Shown here one piece after another: positions 16,918 through 25,613 of a stretch of DNA of 64,000 nucleotides. A model generated the notes under the pieces. That model was not told the origin of the DNA and did not search any database. It saw only the letters and a list, made by a program, of their open reading frames with translations. Source of the DNA: GCA-2705995 sp965661625 (GTDB taxonomy: Bacteria; Bacteroidota; Bacteroidia; Flavobacteriales_G; Salibacteraceae); the NCBI GenBank assembly GCA_965661625.1, contig CBFIEM010000009.1, positions 1 through 64,000 on the forward strand, in the 5' to 3' direction. The position numbers were made by a program, and so were the translations under genes. The stretch's first letter is position 1. Every line of letters starts with the position of its first letter.

Positions 16918-16925
16918 TACATTTG
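16918..16925 (+). promoter_or_regulatory. -7 box abutting the LOG-family start
   Basis: TACATTTG, a full match to TAnnTTTG, ends four bases before the ATG; the mRNA is predicted to be leaderless. Confidence 0.55.
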
Positions 16926-16929
16926 CGCT

Positions 16930-17523
16930 ATGGAAAATCCAATAAAGCGTATCGCTGTATTCTGTGGTTCCTCAGAAGGTCACAACCCCGAATTTGTTCA
17001 AGGAGCTCAGCGTGTGGGAAGGCTGCTAGCAGATGCAGGAATTGGACTCGTATATGGCGGCTCACAGCGTGGTGTTATGGGAGCGGTGGCCAACGGCGCA
17101 CTGAAGGCGGGAGGTGAAGTAATAGGTGTGATTCCCAGTTTTCTGAAAACCAAGGAAATAGCACATGAAGGTTTAACTGAAATGATTGAAGTTGATACCA
17201 TGCATGAGCGCAAGCACTGTATGAACGAATTGTCAGATGGATTTGTGGCTTTACCCGGTGGTTTTGGCACGATGGAGGAGCTTATGGAAGTGCTCACATG
17301 GGCGCAGCTTGGTCTTCATGGAAAGCCAATTGCAGTTTATAATCAATTGGGCTATTACGATGCGCTTTTTGATTTATTAGCACGAATGGAGTCTGACGGT
17401 TTACTTAAACCGGTTTACGCAAAAATGGTATTGGAATTTGAAAACTTGGATGCCATGATACCATACCTTAATGACTACGTACCACCAGAGGTGCCGGTAT
17501 GGTTGCGAAAAGGACAATCGTAA
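16930..17523 (+). CDS. LOG-family phosphoribohydrolase-like protein
   Basis: A 197-residue Rossmann-fold protein of the TIGR00730/LOG family. The signature P-G-G-F-G-T-M-E-E (109-117) and M-H-E-R-K (91-95) bind and cleave nucleoside 5'-monophosphates, releasing the base and ribose 5-phosphate; plant and fungal homologues activate cytokinins. The N-terminus V-F-C-G-S-S-E-G is the usual nucleotide-binding start. In bacteria its role is mostly nucleotide salvage or house-cleaning. Single gene with its own promoter, facing a convergent DUF3817 gene six bases away. Confidence 0.92.
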   Translation: MENPIKRIAVFCGSSEGHNPEFVQGAQRVGRLLADAGIGLVYGGSQRGVMGAVANGALKAGGEVIGVIPSFLKTKEIAHEGLTEMIEVDTMHERKHCMNELSDGFVALPGGFGTMEELMEVLTWAQLGLHGKPIAVYNQLGYYDALFDLLARMESDGLLKPVYAKMVLEFENLDAMIPYLNDYVPPEVPVWLRKGQS

Positions 17524-17529
17524 CTACAC

Positions 17530-17844
17530 CTAATCGTTGAGCTCGCTTAAAATAATGCGGTCATAGACAAATGGCCCAAAGGGAACAACGGCGGCGATAC
17601 ACGCTTTAATGAACTGGATGAACTTCCAGTTGAGAGCCATGAAGGTATAAAATGCTGTTGCGACATAAGCAACAAAGAGTAAACCGTGAGCCCAACCTAC
17701 ATACTTAACCAACAGCGGTTGATCAAGCAAATACTTTGCTGGCATAGCGATAAGAACTAAAACTAAAAATGAGGTTCCTTCAGCTAAACCAATAACACGG
17801 AATAGCTTGAGCAAGAGCTGATGAGGTTTAGCGTGTTTCGTCAT
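17530..17844 (-). CDS. DUF3817 membrane protein
   Basis: A 104-residue membrane protein with three hydrophobic segments and the family-like stretch L-L-K-L-F-R-V-I-G-L-A-E-G-T-S-F near the N-terminus and K-Y-V-G-W-A-H-G in the middle. The function of DUF3817 is unknown. The ATG at 17844 follows the preceding gene's stop by one base, which decides the start; a longer frame would overlap that gene. Confidence 0.87.
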   Translation of the reverse strand: MTKHAKPHQLLLKLFRVIGLAEGTSFLVLVLIAMPAKYLLDQPLLVKYVGWAHGLLFVAYVATAFYTFMALNWKFIQFIKACIAAVVPFGPFVYDRIILSELND

Positions 17845-17845
17845 A

Positions 17846-18172
17846 TCACAAAGGTGCGTCAACATCTGCAACAAACCAACCAAATTCCCCTTTTACAATT
17901 AGCCAAGGTACAGGCCACCATAATCCTTCTTTGGCCATGACAGTGAACTCGGTTGAACTGTTTTTATCATCGTCGAAATTAAAGCCTAAACGCAAAAGGT
18001 GATCTGTAATGTTAGCCACTTCAGTTGGGTTTTTACAGCGCAAATGAATGAGGTAATCATCCTGTTCTAATGGGGCTTTCGTGTACCGTTGGTTTAACTC
18101 TTCAGGTTGTATGCTTCGATTTTCTAGTATGTGAATTGGAATCACAACTGAATAAAGTTCAAATTGAATCAT
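17846..18172 (-). CDS. Hypothetical small cytoplasmic protein
   Basis: A 108-residue protein I do not recognise. It has no signal or membrane segment; the start M-I-Q-F-E-L-Y-S-V-V-I-P-I was chosen because the frame further upstream runs into the divergent FAD-enzyme gene. It ends with a tryptophan-rich stretch (G-L-W-W-P-V-P-W-L-I). It is co-transcribed with the DUF3817 gene, one base apart, so the two may act together. Confidence 0.65.
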   Translation of the reverse strand: MIQFELYSVVIPIHILENRSIQPEELNQRYTKAPLEQDDYLIHLRCKNPTEVANITDHLLRLGFNFDDDKNSSTEFTVMAKEGLWWPVPWLIVKGEFGWFVADVDAPL

Positions 18173-18196
18173 GATGCAAAGATAAGGCTCAAGCAC

Positions 18197-18204
18197 TACC
18201 TTCG
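18197..18204 (+). promoter_or_regulatory. -7-like box abutting the FAD-enzyme start
   Basis: TACCTTCG, one base off TAnnTTTG, ends four bases before the ATG. Confidence 0.4.
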
Positions 18205-18208
18205 TGCT

Positions 18209-19438
18209 ATGAAAGTGGCTATTGTAGGGGGAGGAGCATCTGGATTTTTTGCCGCTTATGCTGTGAAAAAATATCACCCCAGTGCTGAGGTGGTAATCCT
18301 TGAGAAGTCAAATGCTTGTTTGGCTAAAGTCAAAGTCAGTGGAGGGGGCAGGTGCAACGTAACACATAACCTTAGCTTAGCTAAACCTTTTAGCTTAAAT
18401 TATCCCAGAGGTGGAAGGGAAATGCGCAAATTATTAGGGCATTTTGGTCAACCAGAAGTAATCTCATTTTTTCAAGATCACGGTGTAACGCTTCAGGCTG
18501 AGGCGGACGGACGAATGTTTCCCACTACAAATAATTCCCAAACCATTATTGATTGTTTGGTTACTGCAATTGTCAAGTTGGGAGTTGAAGTTAAAACCGG
18601 GGTCAGGGTCAACCATGTTGAACCTCATTCAGATTACGTCTCCCTTCAACTGGCAGAAAGAAATGAACATGTCGATCACTTAATTATAGCGACAGGTGGA
18701 AGCCCTAATGAAAAGGGCTTTAGGTGGTTAGACGCGTTAAGCCTGAACATCGTTAAACCGGTCCCTTCCCTGTTTACATTTAATATAGGCAAGCATGAAA
18801 TTACGCAGTTAATGGGGCTTTCCGTTAGCAATGCGCATATTAAGATTCAAGGGTATGATTTAGTCTCTAAGGGGCCGTTGCTGATAACGCATTGGGGATT
18901 TAGCGGTCCAGCAATTCTCAAACTGTCTGCTTTCGCGGCATTGTTTCTAGCTGAAAAGAGCTACAAGTTTACCGTTCACATAAACTGGGTAGGGTACAAT
19001 GAACAGGAGTTGCGTGATGTGGTATTGGCAAAAACGTATAGAAACTCAAATAAACGGATAAAGAATAGTAGCTATACTGGAATTCCAAAACGACTTTGGT
19101 TTTATTTGGCTAATCGGGCAAACTTACCTTTAGAAAAAATGTGGTGTGAGCTTTCCAAAAAAGAATGGAACCGTTTGGTCAATGTGCTTACAAATGATCA
19201 GTATGTGTGTAGCGGCAAAACAACCTTTAAAGAAGAGTTTGTAACAGCAGGAGGAATTGATTTGGCTGAGGTTGATATGCCTTCCATGATTTTACATAAA
19301 CATCCGCGCATTTCCGTTGCAGGGGAGTTGCTAAATATTGACGGAGTAACAGGAGGGTTTAACTTTCAGGCCGCATGGACAACGGGGTATTTAGCAGGTA
19401 AACATATTCCTTATCCCAACGTTTTAGCTACCCATTGA
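18209..19438 (+). CDS. HI0933/YhiN-type FAD-binding oxidoreductase
   Basis: A 409-residue flavoprotein. The FAD-binding start V-A-I-V-G-G-G-A-S-G lies at residues 3-12. The family motif V-S-G-G-G-R-C-N-V-T-H is near 45-55, and the C-terminal G-G-I-D-L-A-E-V-D and D-G-V-T-G-G-F-N-F-Q-A-A complete the FAD site. Members are annotated as aminoacetone oxidase-like but their true substrate is unknown. The ATG immediately before the FAD motif is the clear start. The 3' end overlaps the convergent ddl gene by 28 bases. Confidence 0.9.
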   Translation: MKVAIVGGGASGFFAAYAVKKYHPSAEVVILEKSNACLAKVKVSGGGRCNVTHNLSLAKPFSLNYPRGGREMRKLLGHFGQPEVISFFQDHGVTLQAEADGRMFPTTNNSQTIIDCLVTAIVKLGVEVKTGVRVNHVEPHSDYVSLQLAERNEHVDHLIIATGGSPNEKGFRWLDALSLNIVKPVPSLFTFNIGKHEITQLMGLSVSNAHIKIQGYDLVSKGPLLITHWGFSGPAILKLSAFAALFLAEKSYKFTVHINWVGYNEQELRDVVLAKTYRNSNKRIKNSSYTGIPKRLWFYLANRANLPLEKMWCELSKKEWNRLVNVLTNDQYVCSGKTTFKEEFVTAGGIDLAEVDMPSMILHKHPRISVAGELLNIDGVTGGFNFQAAWTTGYLAGKHIPYPNVLATH

Positions 19439-20382
19439 TTAAAAAAAGAACTTAAAGTTATTCCAGATTCACGGACTTGCTGTGGAATAATACTTTGTTC
19501 GCTGAGCCCGGGGACGGTGTTGATTTCGATTAAGTAAGGCTGTCCATCTTGAATGATGAAATCGGCACGTGCAACAAACTCCAATTGCAAAACATCAAAA
19601 GCCTGAATCGCTAACTCTTGAACCTGGCGGGTAACTTCAGCTGACATATTGGCTGGAGTAATCTCTTGAGATTCTCCTTCATATTTTGCACGGTAGTCAA
19701 AAAACTCGCCAGCAGGAATTATTTCGGTTAGTGGTAATGCTTCTACTTTTCCATTGAGGTTGTGTACACCGCAAGAAACTTCTCGTCCATTGATGAATGC
19801 TTCTAAATTGGCTTGTGAGCAATGCTTCCATGCCTCAGCCAGTGCGGTAGGTAATTCGGAGGCATGTTTAACTTTTGAAATCCCAAAACTTGATCCCGCC
19901 TCATTCGGTTTAACAAATAGCGGTAGGCCTAGCTCTTCGGCACATTTTTCAGCGTCATAAGCATCTCCTTCACGAATGTAAATTGCTTTTGCGCTAGGAA
20001 TGGCGTATCCACGGAGAAGGCTGTTGCAAAACCCTTTGTTAAATGTAAGTGCGGCTTGAAATGCTCCGCATGTTGAATAGGGCATATGTATCAAATCAAA
20101 ATAGCCCTGCAGAATACCATTTTCACCTGGTGTTCCATGAATAGCAATAAAAGCAGCATCAAAGAAAAAATCATCCCCATCAACATTATATGAAAAGGCA
20201 TTTTTATCTACGGGATAGCTTGAGCCATCTAGCTCTACATGCCAATCGGTGTCGTGCATTACCACGAGCACTGGAATATACTGCGACAAGTCCAAATGTG
20301 CCATTACAACTTGGGCACTTTTTAGCGAGATCTCCCGTTCGGCGGAGTCTCCACCAGCAACAATAGCTATGCGCTTTTTCAT
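19411..20382 (-). CDS. ddl: D-alanine--D-alanine ligase
   Basis: A 323-residue ATP-grasp enzyme that joins two D-alanines for peptidoglycan precursor synthesis in the cytoplasm. Visible are the N-terminal G-G-D-S-A-E-R-E-I-S loop, H-G-T-P-G-E-N-G substrate segment, V-K-P-N-E-A-G-S-S-F-G-I ATP-binding loop and the metal-binding end E-I-N-T-V-P-G-L-S. Length and motifs are those of DdlA/DdlB. It is transcribed alone and overlaps the convergent FAD enzyme at the 3' end. Confidence 0.96.
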   Translation of the reverse strand: MKKRIAIVAGGDSAEREISLKSAQVVMAHLDLSQYIPVLVVMHDTDWHVELDGSSYPVDKNAFSYNVDGDDFFFDAAFIAIHGTPGENGILQGYFDLIHMPYSTCGAFQAALTFNKGFCNSLLRGYAIPSAKAIYIREGDAYDAEKCAEELGLPLFVKPNEAGSSFGISKVKHASELPTALAEAWKHCSQANLEAFINGREVSCGVHNLNGKVEALPLTEIIPAGEFFDYRAKYEGESQEITPANMSAEVTRQVQELAIQAFDVLQLEFVARADFIIQDGQPYLIEINTVPGLSEQSIIPQQVRESGITLSSFFNQWVAKTLG

Positions 20383-20471
20383 GACATTTGATTTTCTAAA
20401 ACACGAAAATAGCCTTCACTACTGAACACAGTTTAAGCGAAATGCTAAAGTTTTGCCCAACACATGGTTAA

Positions 20472-21701
20472 CTACTTTACATAGGGAAGCTTGAAATAAA
20501 AGGTAGCACCTTCGCCAAGTGTGGATTTAATTTCGAGTTTGCTATGGAGGGAATGAAGCAGTTCTTGCAGTAAAATAAGACCAACACCAGCACCTTCTTC
20601 ACCAGCTGTGCCTTTTTTGCTTTTGTTTTGTTTGAGGTTAAAAATTTCTTCAATCTGTAGTGGCGATATTCCCGGCCCATTGTCTGAAACTGAAATTTGA
20701 ACCGAACTACCATCGTGTTTTGCGGATGCTGTTATGGTTCCTGACTTTGAATATTTCATTGCATTAAAAAGCAAATTTCTAAAAGCAAATTGGAGGATGT
20801 AACTCTTCCCGAGTACCTTATATTCTGGGTCGATGTCCAGTTCAATGACTATCCCTTTTGACTCACATGGTTCAGTCAGTCGTTCACATTCACCGCGCGC
20901 CGCCTCATATAAATTAATAGGAACTAATTCATCTTCTGAGATCCCATCGGCATAATGTCCCCATTGCAAGATATCTTGAATAAGCTTCCTGGTTTTGACA
21001 ATGTCTGAAGCAATTCGGCCAAAAAAATCAGGGAGCTCTTCTGTTTCAATGGCACCACTCTTGGCTAATTTCAGTATTCCTTCAAGCGCTTGTAAGGGGT
21101 CTTTAACATCATGGGCTAGAATCGAAGTGATTCGCTTGTTAACGGCATTATGTTGTTCTATCAATTCCTTTTGATGGATCAATTGTTTAGACGTTTTCCT
21201 CAAATCGTCCATGGCAGCACGTAATTCAAAATTGCGCATTACTTGTCTTCCGAGAATTTGCAGTGCATTTTTCTGGTGTTTTGTTAACAGTCGGGGTTTC
21301 TCATCCATAACACAGAGTGTTCCCACCTTATGCCCTGCAGATGTTTCGAGTGGCATTCCTGCATAAAAGCGCACGTTCGGGTTTTCGGTCACGAGTGGGT
21401 TGTCATGAAACCGTTCATCTTCGAGTGCGTTAGGAACTTCAAAAAGACCATCCTCATGAATAGCATGGCCACAAAATGAAACTGTTCTCGGAGTTTCTGA
21501 TGCATCCATTCCAAGCTTTGCTTTAAACCATTGCCTGTTACTATCAACTAGTGAAATTAGTGAAATGGGAGCTTCGCAAATAGCTGAAGCTAGCTCTACA
21601 ATTTCATTGTAGTTTGCTTCAGGAAGTGTGTCTAGCAGCTCGTACTTCAGAAGTTCTTGAAGGCGCTCTTCTTCGTTCTCAGGGGTTGCGGGTGAAATCA
21701 T
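20472..21701 (-). CDS. GAF-domain sensor histidine kinase
   Basis: A 409-residue soluble kinase with no membrane segment. Residues about 25-160 form a GAF sensor with the pattern F-C-G-H-A-I and V-R-F-Y-A-G-M-P-L, common in Bacteroidota kinases. The H-box I-L-A-H-D-V-K-D-P-L has the phosphorylatable H197; N-box (F-R-N-L-L-F-N-A-M-K-Y) and G-boxes (D-N-G-P-G-I) follow. No response regulator is adjacent, so the partner is elsewhere. It lies ten bases downstream of the TonB receptor gene and may be co-transcribed with the metal module. Confidence 0.92.
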   Translation of the reverse strand: MISPATPENEEERLQELLKYELLDTLPEANYNEIVELASAICEAPISLISLVDSNRQWFKAKLGMDASETPRTVSFCGHAIHEDGLFEVPNALEDERFHDNPLVTENPNVRFYAGMPLETSAGHKVGTLCVMDEKPRLLTKHQKNALQILGRQVMRNFELRAAMDDLRKTSKQLIHQKELIEQHNAVNKRITSILAHDVKDPLQALEGILKLAKSGAIETEELPDFFGRIASDIVKTRKLIQDILQWGHYADGISEDELVPINLYEAARGECERLTEPCESKGIVIELDIDPEYKVLGKSYILQFAFRNLLFNAMKYSKSGTITASAKHDGSSVQISVSDNGPGISPLQIEEIFNLKQNKSKKGTAGEEGAGVGLILLQELLHSLHSKLEIKSTLGEGATFYFKLPYVK

Positions 21702-21711
21702 ATAATTGTTA

Positions 21712-23937
21712 TCATTTGATGTAATACCTTAGGCCGGCATAGGTCATTCGACCAAATACAGGTCCCCAGATTAAGGTTGCGTCAAACTGATCACTAAAGG
21801 GGTTTTCGCTCGCTAGAATTGGGTTGGATTGCCTGAAGTTTAGCATGTTTTCAATTCCTAAATATACGTCAAATGTTTCTCTAAACGTTTTAGAAACTTG
21901 AAAGTGTATCGTGCTAAATGACTCAGAGTAATCAGGAAGCTGATATGTGACAGCCTTGTCTTCCGTATTTGGAAGTCGCTTTTCGCCTTGCCAATTGAGC
22001 GTGAAATCAAACTGCCAGCGGTTCCGCGTCTCGTAGCTTAAGTTTAGAAATGATCGATGTGCTGCAATCAGTGGTTTTCTGAGGAGCTGATCACTAAAAG
22101 TTGTCTGAACATCAAACCAGCGGTAAGCTAATTTTAAATCTAGTCTTTTAAGAACTTCATAATTTATTTGAAATTGAAAGCTATTAGAAAATGACTCCCC
22201 TCTTAGGTTGTAAAAGTATACCGCATCTGACTGGCGATCGAGGTCAGTGACCAATTGATTCTCAAATTGGGTTCTATATGCGTCAATGAGGAGGCTTCCT
22301 TCTCGAAACCCGAGTTTAAAATCAAAAGTATAACTCAACCCATAATTCCACGCTACTTCAGGCTGTAACCCATACAAGTTGTTCTCGCTGTTATCTCCTA
22401 AGATGTGGATTGTCCTTCCACTTGCCAAAAGTGAATTATTTTCAGCAATTAAACTTGGGAAACGCTGTCCCCTTCCAATAGCCATTCTAAAAGTATGAAT
22501 ATCTGATGGAGCCCAACGCAGGTGAAATCGCGGTGTTACAAAAGCTCCAAACGATTGGTGATGGTCCACACGTGCACCAGCCGTAAAGTTTATGATATCT
22601 GCAAAATTGTACGCATACTCAATGAAAGCTCCGGGAATGCGTTCTTCCCGAATAAACATGGTATCTCCTAGTTGTTCTTCGTAATCATCGTATTGAAAGC
22701 TTACCCCAGACTTAAACACGTGATTCGTTGTGCCAAGGTAATCTTGGTAAATGAGGTTTGCATATCCCGATTGCTGTTTTCCTATATACCTTCTGTAGCC
22801 ATACCAGCTCAATTGATCGTAATTCGATGCTTTAAGTTGCAGGCCCACTGATCTTCCGGGGTTCTTGGTGGAAACAAGTCCTACTTTAGACCAGGCCTCG
22901 TAACGACTAATTGCAGTTTCTAGTCCCCAGGTAGTTGGAGTTTGCGCCCTGCTTTCAAAGTTGCTTTCTCCTCCTTGAATATTCATTGAAGTCCATTTTA
23001 CACCAAATTGCCCTCTTAACCCATTGATATTGGAATACTTCCAACGATTAGCTAATGTTGACGTAGTTCCAAGTGGAATGTCTAAAAAGTTATCATTGTT
23101 CCTATCGAGCTTAGAAAAGTTCTGCTTGTAATGAGCTAGAATGGCGGTACTCCAATTCTCATTGAGCTTGATTCCTGAATGGGCATTTGCTTCTATTCGC
23201 GAACCTTGATTTCCGTATAGGTTCACAAAAAGCTTTTCTGCACTTTCAGGCTTTTTTAGTTCCACATTTATTTGGCCAGCAATACTTTCAAAACCATTTA
23301 ATACTGAACCAGTACCCTTATTAAGTTGAATACTTTCTATCCAAGTTCCAGGTATAAAATTGAGTCCATAGATTGATGCTAGTCCGCGAACATCAGGCAC
23401 ATTTCCAGTAGTTATTTGAGTGTAAGGGCCTGCTAAGCCTAACAGTTGAATTTGGCGTGTACCAGTAATGGCATCGTTAAATGATACATCTACACTAGGA
23501 CTCGTTTCGAAACTCTCACTTAAATTGCAACAGGCAGCTTTTTGCAGTTCTGCAATTCCAATTTCTTCAACTTTTATAGCATTTAGCCGATCAATTTTAG
23601 TGGATGTAACATTGCCACTAATCTCAACTTCTTTGAGCGTTACTGCTTGCTCTAACTGAATCGAGATAAAGCGTTCATCGGTTATAAATAGGGTGTCCGA
23701 AGCAAAGCCAACACTAGATATTATCAATTTAGAAGCTCCTTCAATCCTAGTGATTTCAAATTCACCGTTGATGTCCGAAACTTCACCCTGACTTGTGCCT
23801 AGCCAGTAAACATGTGCACCTACTACTGGTTGAGCATTCTGTGAAGCGTCTTTTGTAACAACCACACCTTTCAGTGTTGATTGCGCTAGTGATACCGCCG
23901 ATATCATCAGCAGCACACTCAAACATAAATAACGCAT
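21712..23937 (-). CDS. TonB-dependent receptor of the metal-associated type
   Basis: A 741-residue outer-membrane receptor: signal peptide (to about 19), a carboxypeptidase-regulatory-like beta-sandwich (20-105), plug (about 110-240) and barrel. A conserved-looking Cys-Cys pair (C136-C137, L-Q-K-A-A-C-C-N-L-S) begins the plug. Receptors with this CC element accompany HMA-domain proteins in Bacteroidota, so the cargo is probably a metal such as copper. Its ATG overlaps the HMA gene's stop by one base. Order on the strand is HYC_CC_PP, HMA protein, receptor. Cargo is inferred from neighbours. Confidence 0.93.
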   Translation of the reverse strand: MRYLCLSVLLMISAVSLAQSTLKGVVVTKDASQNAQPVVGAHVYWLGTSQGEVSDINGEFEITRIEGASKLIISSVGFASDTLFITDERFISIQLEQAVTLKEVEISGNVTSTKIDRLNAIKVEEIGIAELQKAACCNLSESFETSPSVDVSFNDAITGTRQIQLLGLAGPYTQITTGNVPDVRGLASIYGLNFIPGTWIESIQLNKGTGSVLNGFESIAGQINVELKKPESAEKLFVNLYGNQGSRIEANAHSGIKLNENWSTAILAHYKQNFSKLDRNNDNFLDIPLGTTSTLANRWKYSNINGLRGQFGVKWTSMNIQGGESNFESRAQTPTTWGLETAISRYEAWSKVGLVSTKNPGRSVGLQLKASNYDQLSWYGYRRYIGKQQSGYANLIYQDYLGTTNHVFKSGVSFQYDDYEEQLGDTMFIREERIPGAFIEYAYNFADIINFTAGARVDHHQSFGAFVTPRFHLRWAPSDIHTFRMAIGRGQRFPSLIAENNSLLASGRTIHILGDNSENNLYGLQPEVAWNYGLSYTFDFKLGFREGSLLIDAYRTQFENQLVTDLDRQSDAVYFYNLRGESFSNSFQFQINYEVLKRLDLKLAYRWFDVQTTFSDQLLRKPLIAAHRSFLNLSYETRNRWQFDFTLNWQGEKRLPNTEDKAVTYQLPDYSESFSTIHFQVSKTFRETFDVYLGIENMLNFRQSNPILASENPFSDQFDATLIWGPVFGRMTYAGLRYYIK

Positions 23938-24275
23938 TAATGGGAGTCTAAATCGCGATACCTACAGCAGTGGTGCAAGTTGCTGTATGCTTTTTCCGAA
24001 GCTTTATAATGTTCTGTATCATGACCAACTTCAGTAATAGCCTGCTCAACTTCTGCTGGGCTGGTCTTCTTAGGTCGGTAAATAACGGTCATTGTTTTGG
24101 TGATTTTGTCCCATGAAGCATACTTGACACCTTTAATTGAGGCGCCTAATTCGATGCGTTCTTTACACATACCGCAAACTCCTTGCACGGCAAACTGCGC
24201 TGTGTCGATTTTTTGCTGACCGAATGAAAGAGTTGATGTAATTAATGCGAATAAAACTAAAACGAGGATTTTCAT
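23937..24275 (-). CDS. Exported heavy-metal-associated (HMA) domain protein
   Basis: A 112-residue protein: signal peptide (cleavage near G-Q at 19-20), then an HMA ferredoxin-like fold with the metal loop G-V-C-G-M-C (C34, C37). The C-terminus adds a second possible site, L-H-H-C-C. HMA domains carry Cu(I) or Zn(II); being exported, this one should act in the periplasm. It is translationally coupled to the TonB receptor. A role handing metal to or from the receptor's CC site is inferred. Confidence 0.9.
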   Translation of the reverse strand: MKILVLVLFALITSTLSFGQQKIDTAQFAVQGVCGMCKERIELGASIKGVKYASWDKITKTMTVIYRPKKTSPAEVEQAITEVGHDTEHYKASEKAYSNLHHCCRYRDLDSH

Positions 24276-24325
24276 ATGTCATTTGTTAAGTATTGATTCT
24301 AAAATTTAGCTGTCGGAATCAATGT

Positions 24326-24730
24326 CTATAACAAAAAGACTTGCGTGAACGCAGGCTGTTTCTCCTTAATAAGCGGAGGTCCTGAGTCACTTAACGTTTT
24401 AGTATTTGAAGAGATAAATTGAAAAACAAGGTCCTTTAACCAAGTTACAGCAGAGGTTAAGACAGTCTGCTCAGAAAATTCGGGAATCTTACTTGGAGCT
24501 TTTGCCTCCACATCTTTCCCTTCGACAGTTACCGCGTGGTTTTCACAGCATGGGGATTTGGATCCAAGCTCACACGTACCCGTATTGTTCGAAGTACAGC
24601 TAACTTCTGTAGATAGTGAAACATCCATCAAACGCCCTAGACAATAATGCTTGTTAAGCTGAAAGCTAAACGTGCTTAGCACTACCACAAGTCCAAGTAT
24701 GGGAGTAAGGATATGTTTTAAAATTTTCAC
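24326..24730 (-). CDS. HYC_CC_PP family protein
   Basis: A 134-residue protein with one N-terminal membrane or signal segment (about 8-23). It shows all three family marks: H-Y-C at 28-30, C-C at 61-62 within S-P-C-C-E-N-H, and P-P at 118-119. The family is restricted largely to Bacteroidota and lies near metal transport genes; its function is unknown. The start codon is GTG, with no other methionine near, and a TACTTTTG box ends five bases before it. It heads the HMA and TonB receptor genes. Confidence 0.88.
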   Translation of the reverse strand: MKILKHILTPILGLVVVLSTFSFQLNKHYCLGRLMDVSLSTEVSCTSNNTGTCELGSKSPCCENHAVTVEGKDVEAKAPSKIPEFSEQTVLTSAVTWLKDLVFQFISSNTKTLSDSGPPLIKEKQPAFTQVFLL

Positions 24731-24735
24731 AGTTA

Positions 24736-24743
24736 CAAAAGTA
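24736..24743 (-). promoter_or_regulatory. -7 box abutting the HYC_CC_PP GTG start
   Basis: TACTTTTG on the minus strand, five bases before the GTG; predicted leaderless promoter of the metal receptor operon. Confidence 0.55.
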
Positions 24744-24936
24744 GCTTTTTTGATAACAACAGGGAAAATACGAAAAGAACTAATGCTAAAAGCATGTTAA
24801 ATGATGTTAAGTTACCACATTTAGGATGAGCGGCTTATAACTTTTATAGGTGGTCGACAATTTCATATGTATGGAGGTGCATGTGCTAATCCGGGAGGTA
24901 CTGAAGGTATTTTAGACCTGCAAGAATGTTACTTTA

Positions 24937-25503
24937 TTAGGCTATTCTTCGGTTAACAAACTCATGTACTTTATCGCATAACTGCATAGGCTCAAAAGTT
25001 CGCCAGGATAAGTCATTCAATTTCCCACCCGATACCAGGTATTGATCAAGCCCTGCATCATCAAATTCGCGCATTACGTGGTCTTGAAAGTTCACCATGG
25101 CAATCCACCCCTCTTCGATATCTTCTGACCACTCCTCATAATAACTGTCATCTGAGCTGTGGAAAGTCATGAGATTTTCACCCAGTAAAATGAATTTATC
25201 GACACCTTCATCAATTAACGGGTCAATGATGTTGCGTTTAAATATCATGACGTCATTATGCAAGGTGTCATTCCATTCCCCAATAAGTTCAATTACAGCA
25301 AAGCCATCCAGGTAGTCCGTGTAGAGGAGTTTTATAAATAGGGTTGTAGAGCCAATGTTATCCCACTGGGGATGAATCCAGTGGTCATATATGGCGTCGG
25401 CGAATTCAAACTCACTGTATTCTCGACCATAAAAAGGTGACCTAACATCTTCTTCAGCCGTATAAATGTTTCGCCAATTCCAATGGGGCTCTAAATCATG
25501 CAT
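24937..25503 (-). CDS. Hypothetical acidic cytoplasmic protein
   Basis: A 188-residue acidic protein I do not recognise beyond an impression that it is conserved in Bacteroidota. It has no signal or membrane segment, is rich in W, Y, D and E (for example D-D-S-Y-Y-E-E-W-S-E-D) and ends C-D-K-V-H-E-F-V-N-R-R-I-A. The central K-F-I-L-L-G-E-N-L-M-T-F-H-S-S-D-D-S-Y-Y suggests a soluble alpha/beta domain. It is flanked by divergent S46 peptidase and the metal module with about 110 and 206 bases of gap, so it is a single gene. Confidence 0.75.
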   Translation of the reverse strand: MHDLEPHWNWRNIYTAEEDVRSPFYGREYSEFEFADAIYDHWIHPQWDNIGSTTLFIKLLYTDYLDGFAVIELIGEWNDTLHNDVMIFKRNIIDPLIDEGVDKFILLGENLMTFHSSDDSYYEEWSEDIEEGWIAMVNFQDHVMREFDDAGLDQYLVSGGKLNDLSWRTFEPMQLCDKVHEFVNRRIA

Positions 25504-25613
25504 TTCGCAAAGTTCGGGATGTTAATTGGATCACACAATTCATTAATCAAAAACCCGATTGGGAGCTCTAGCTGAGGATTCCTTACTTTCGTCATTCCAA
25601 AATCATTAAGGAT

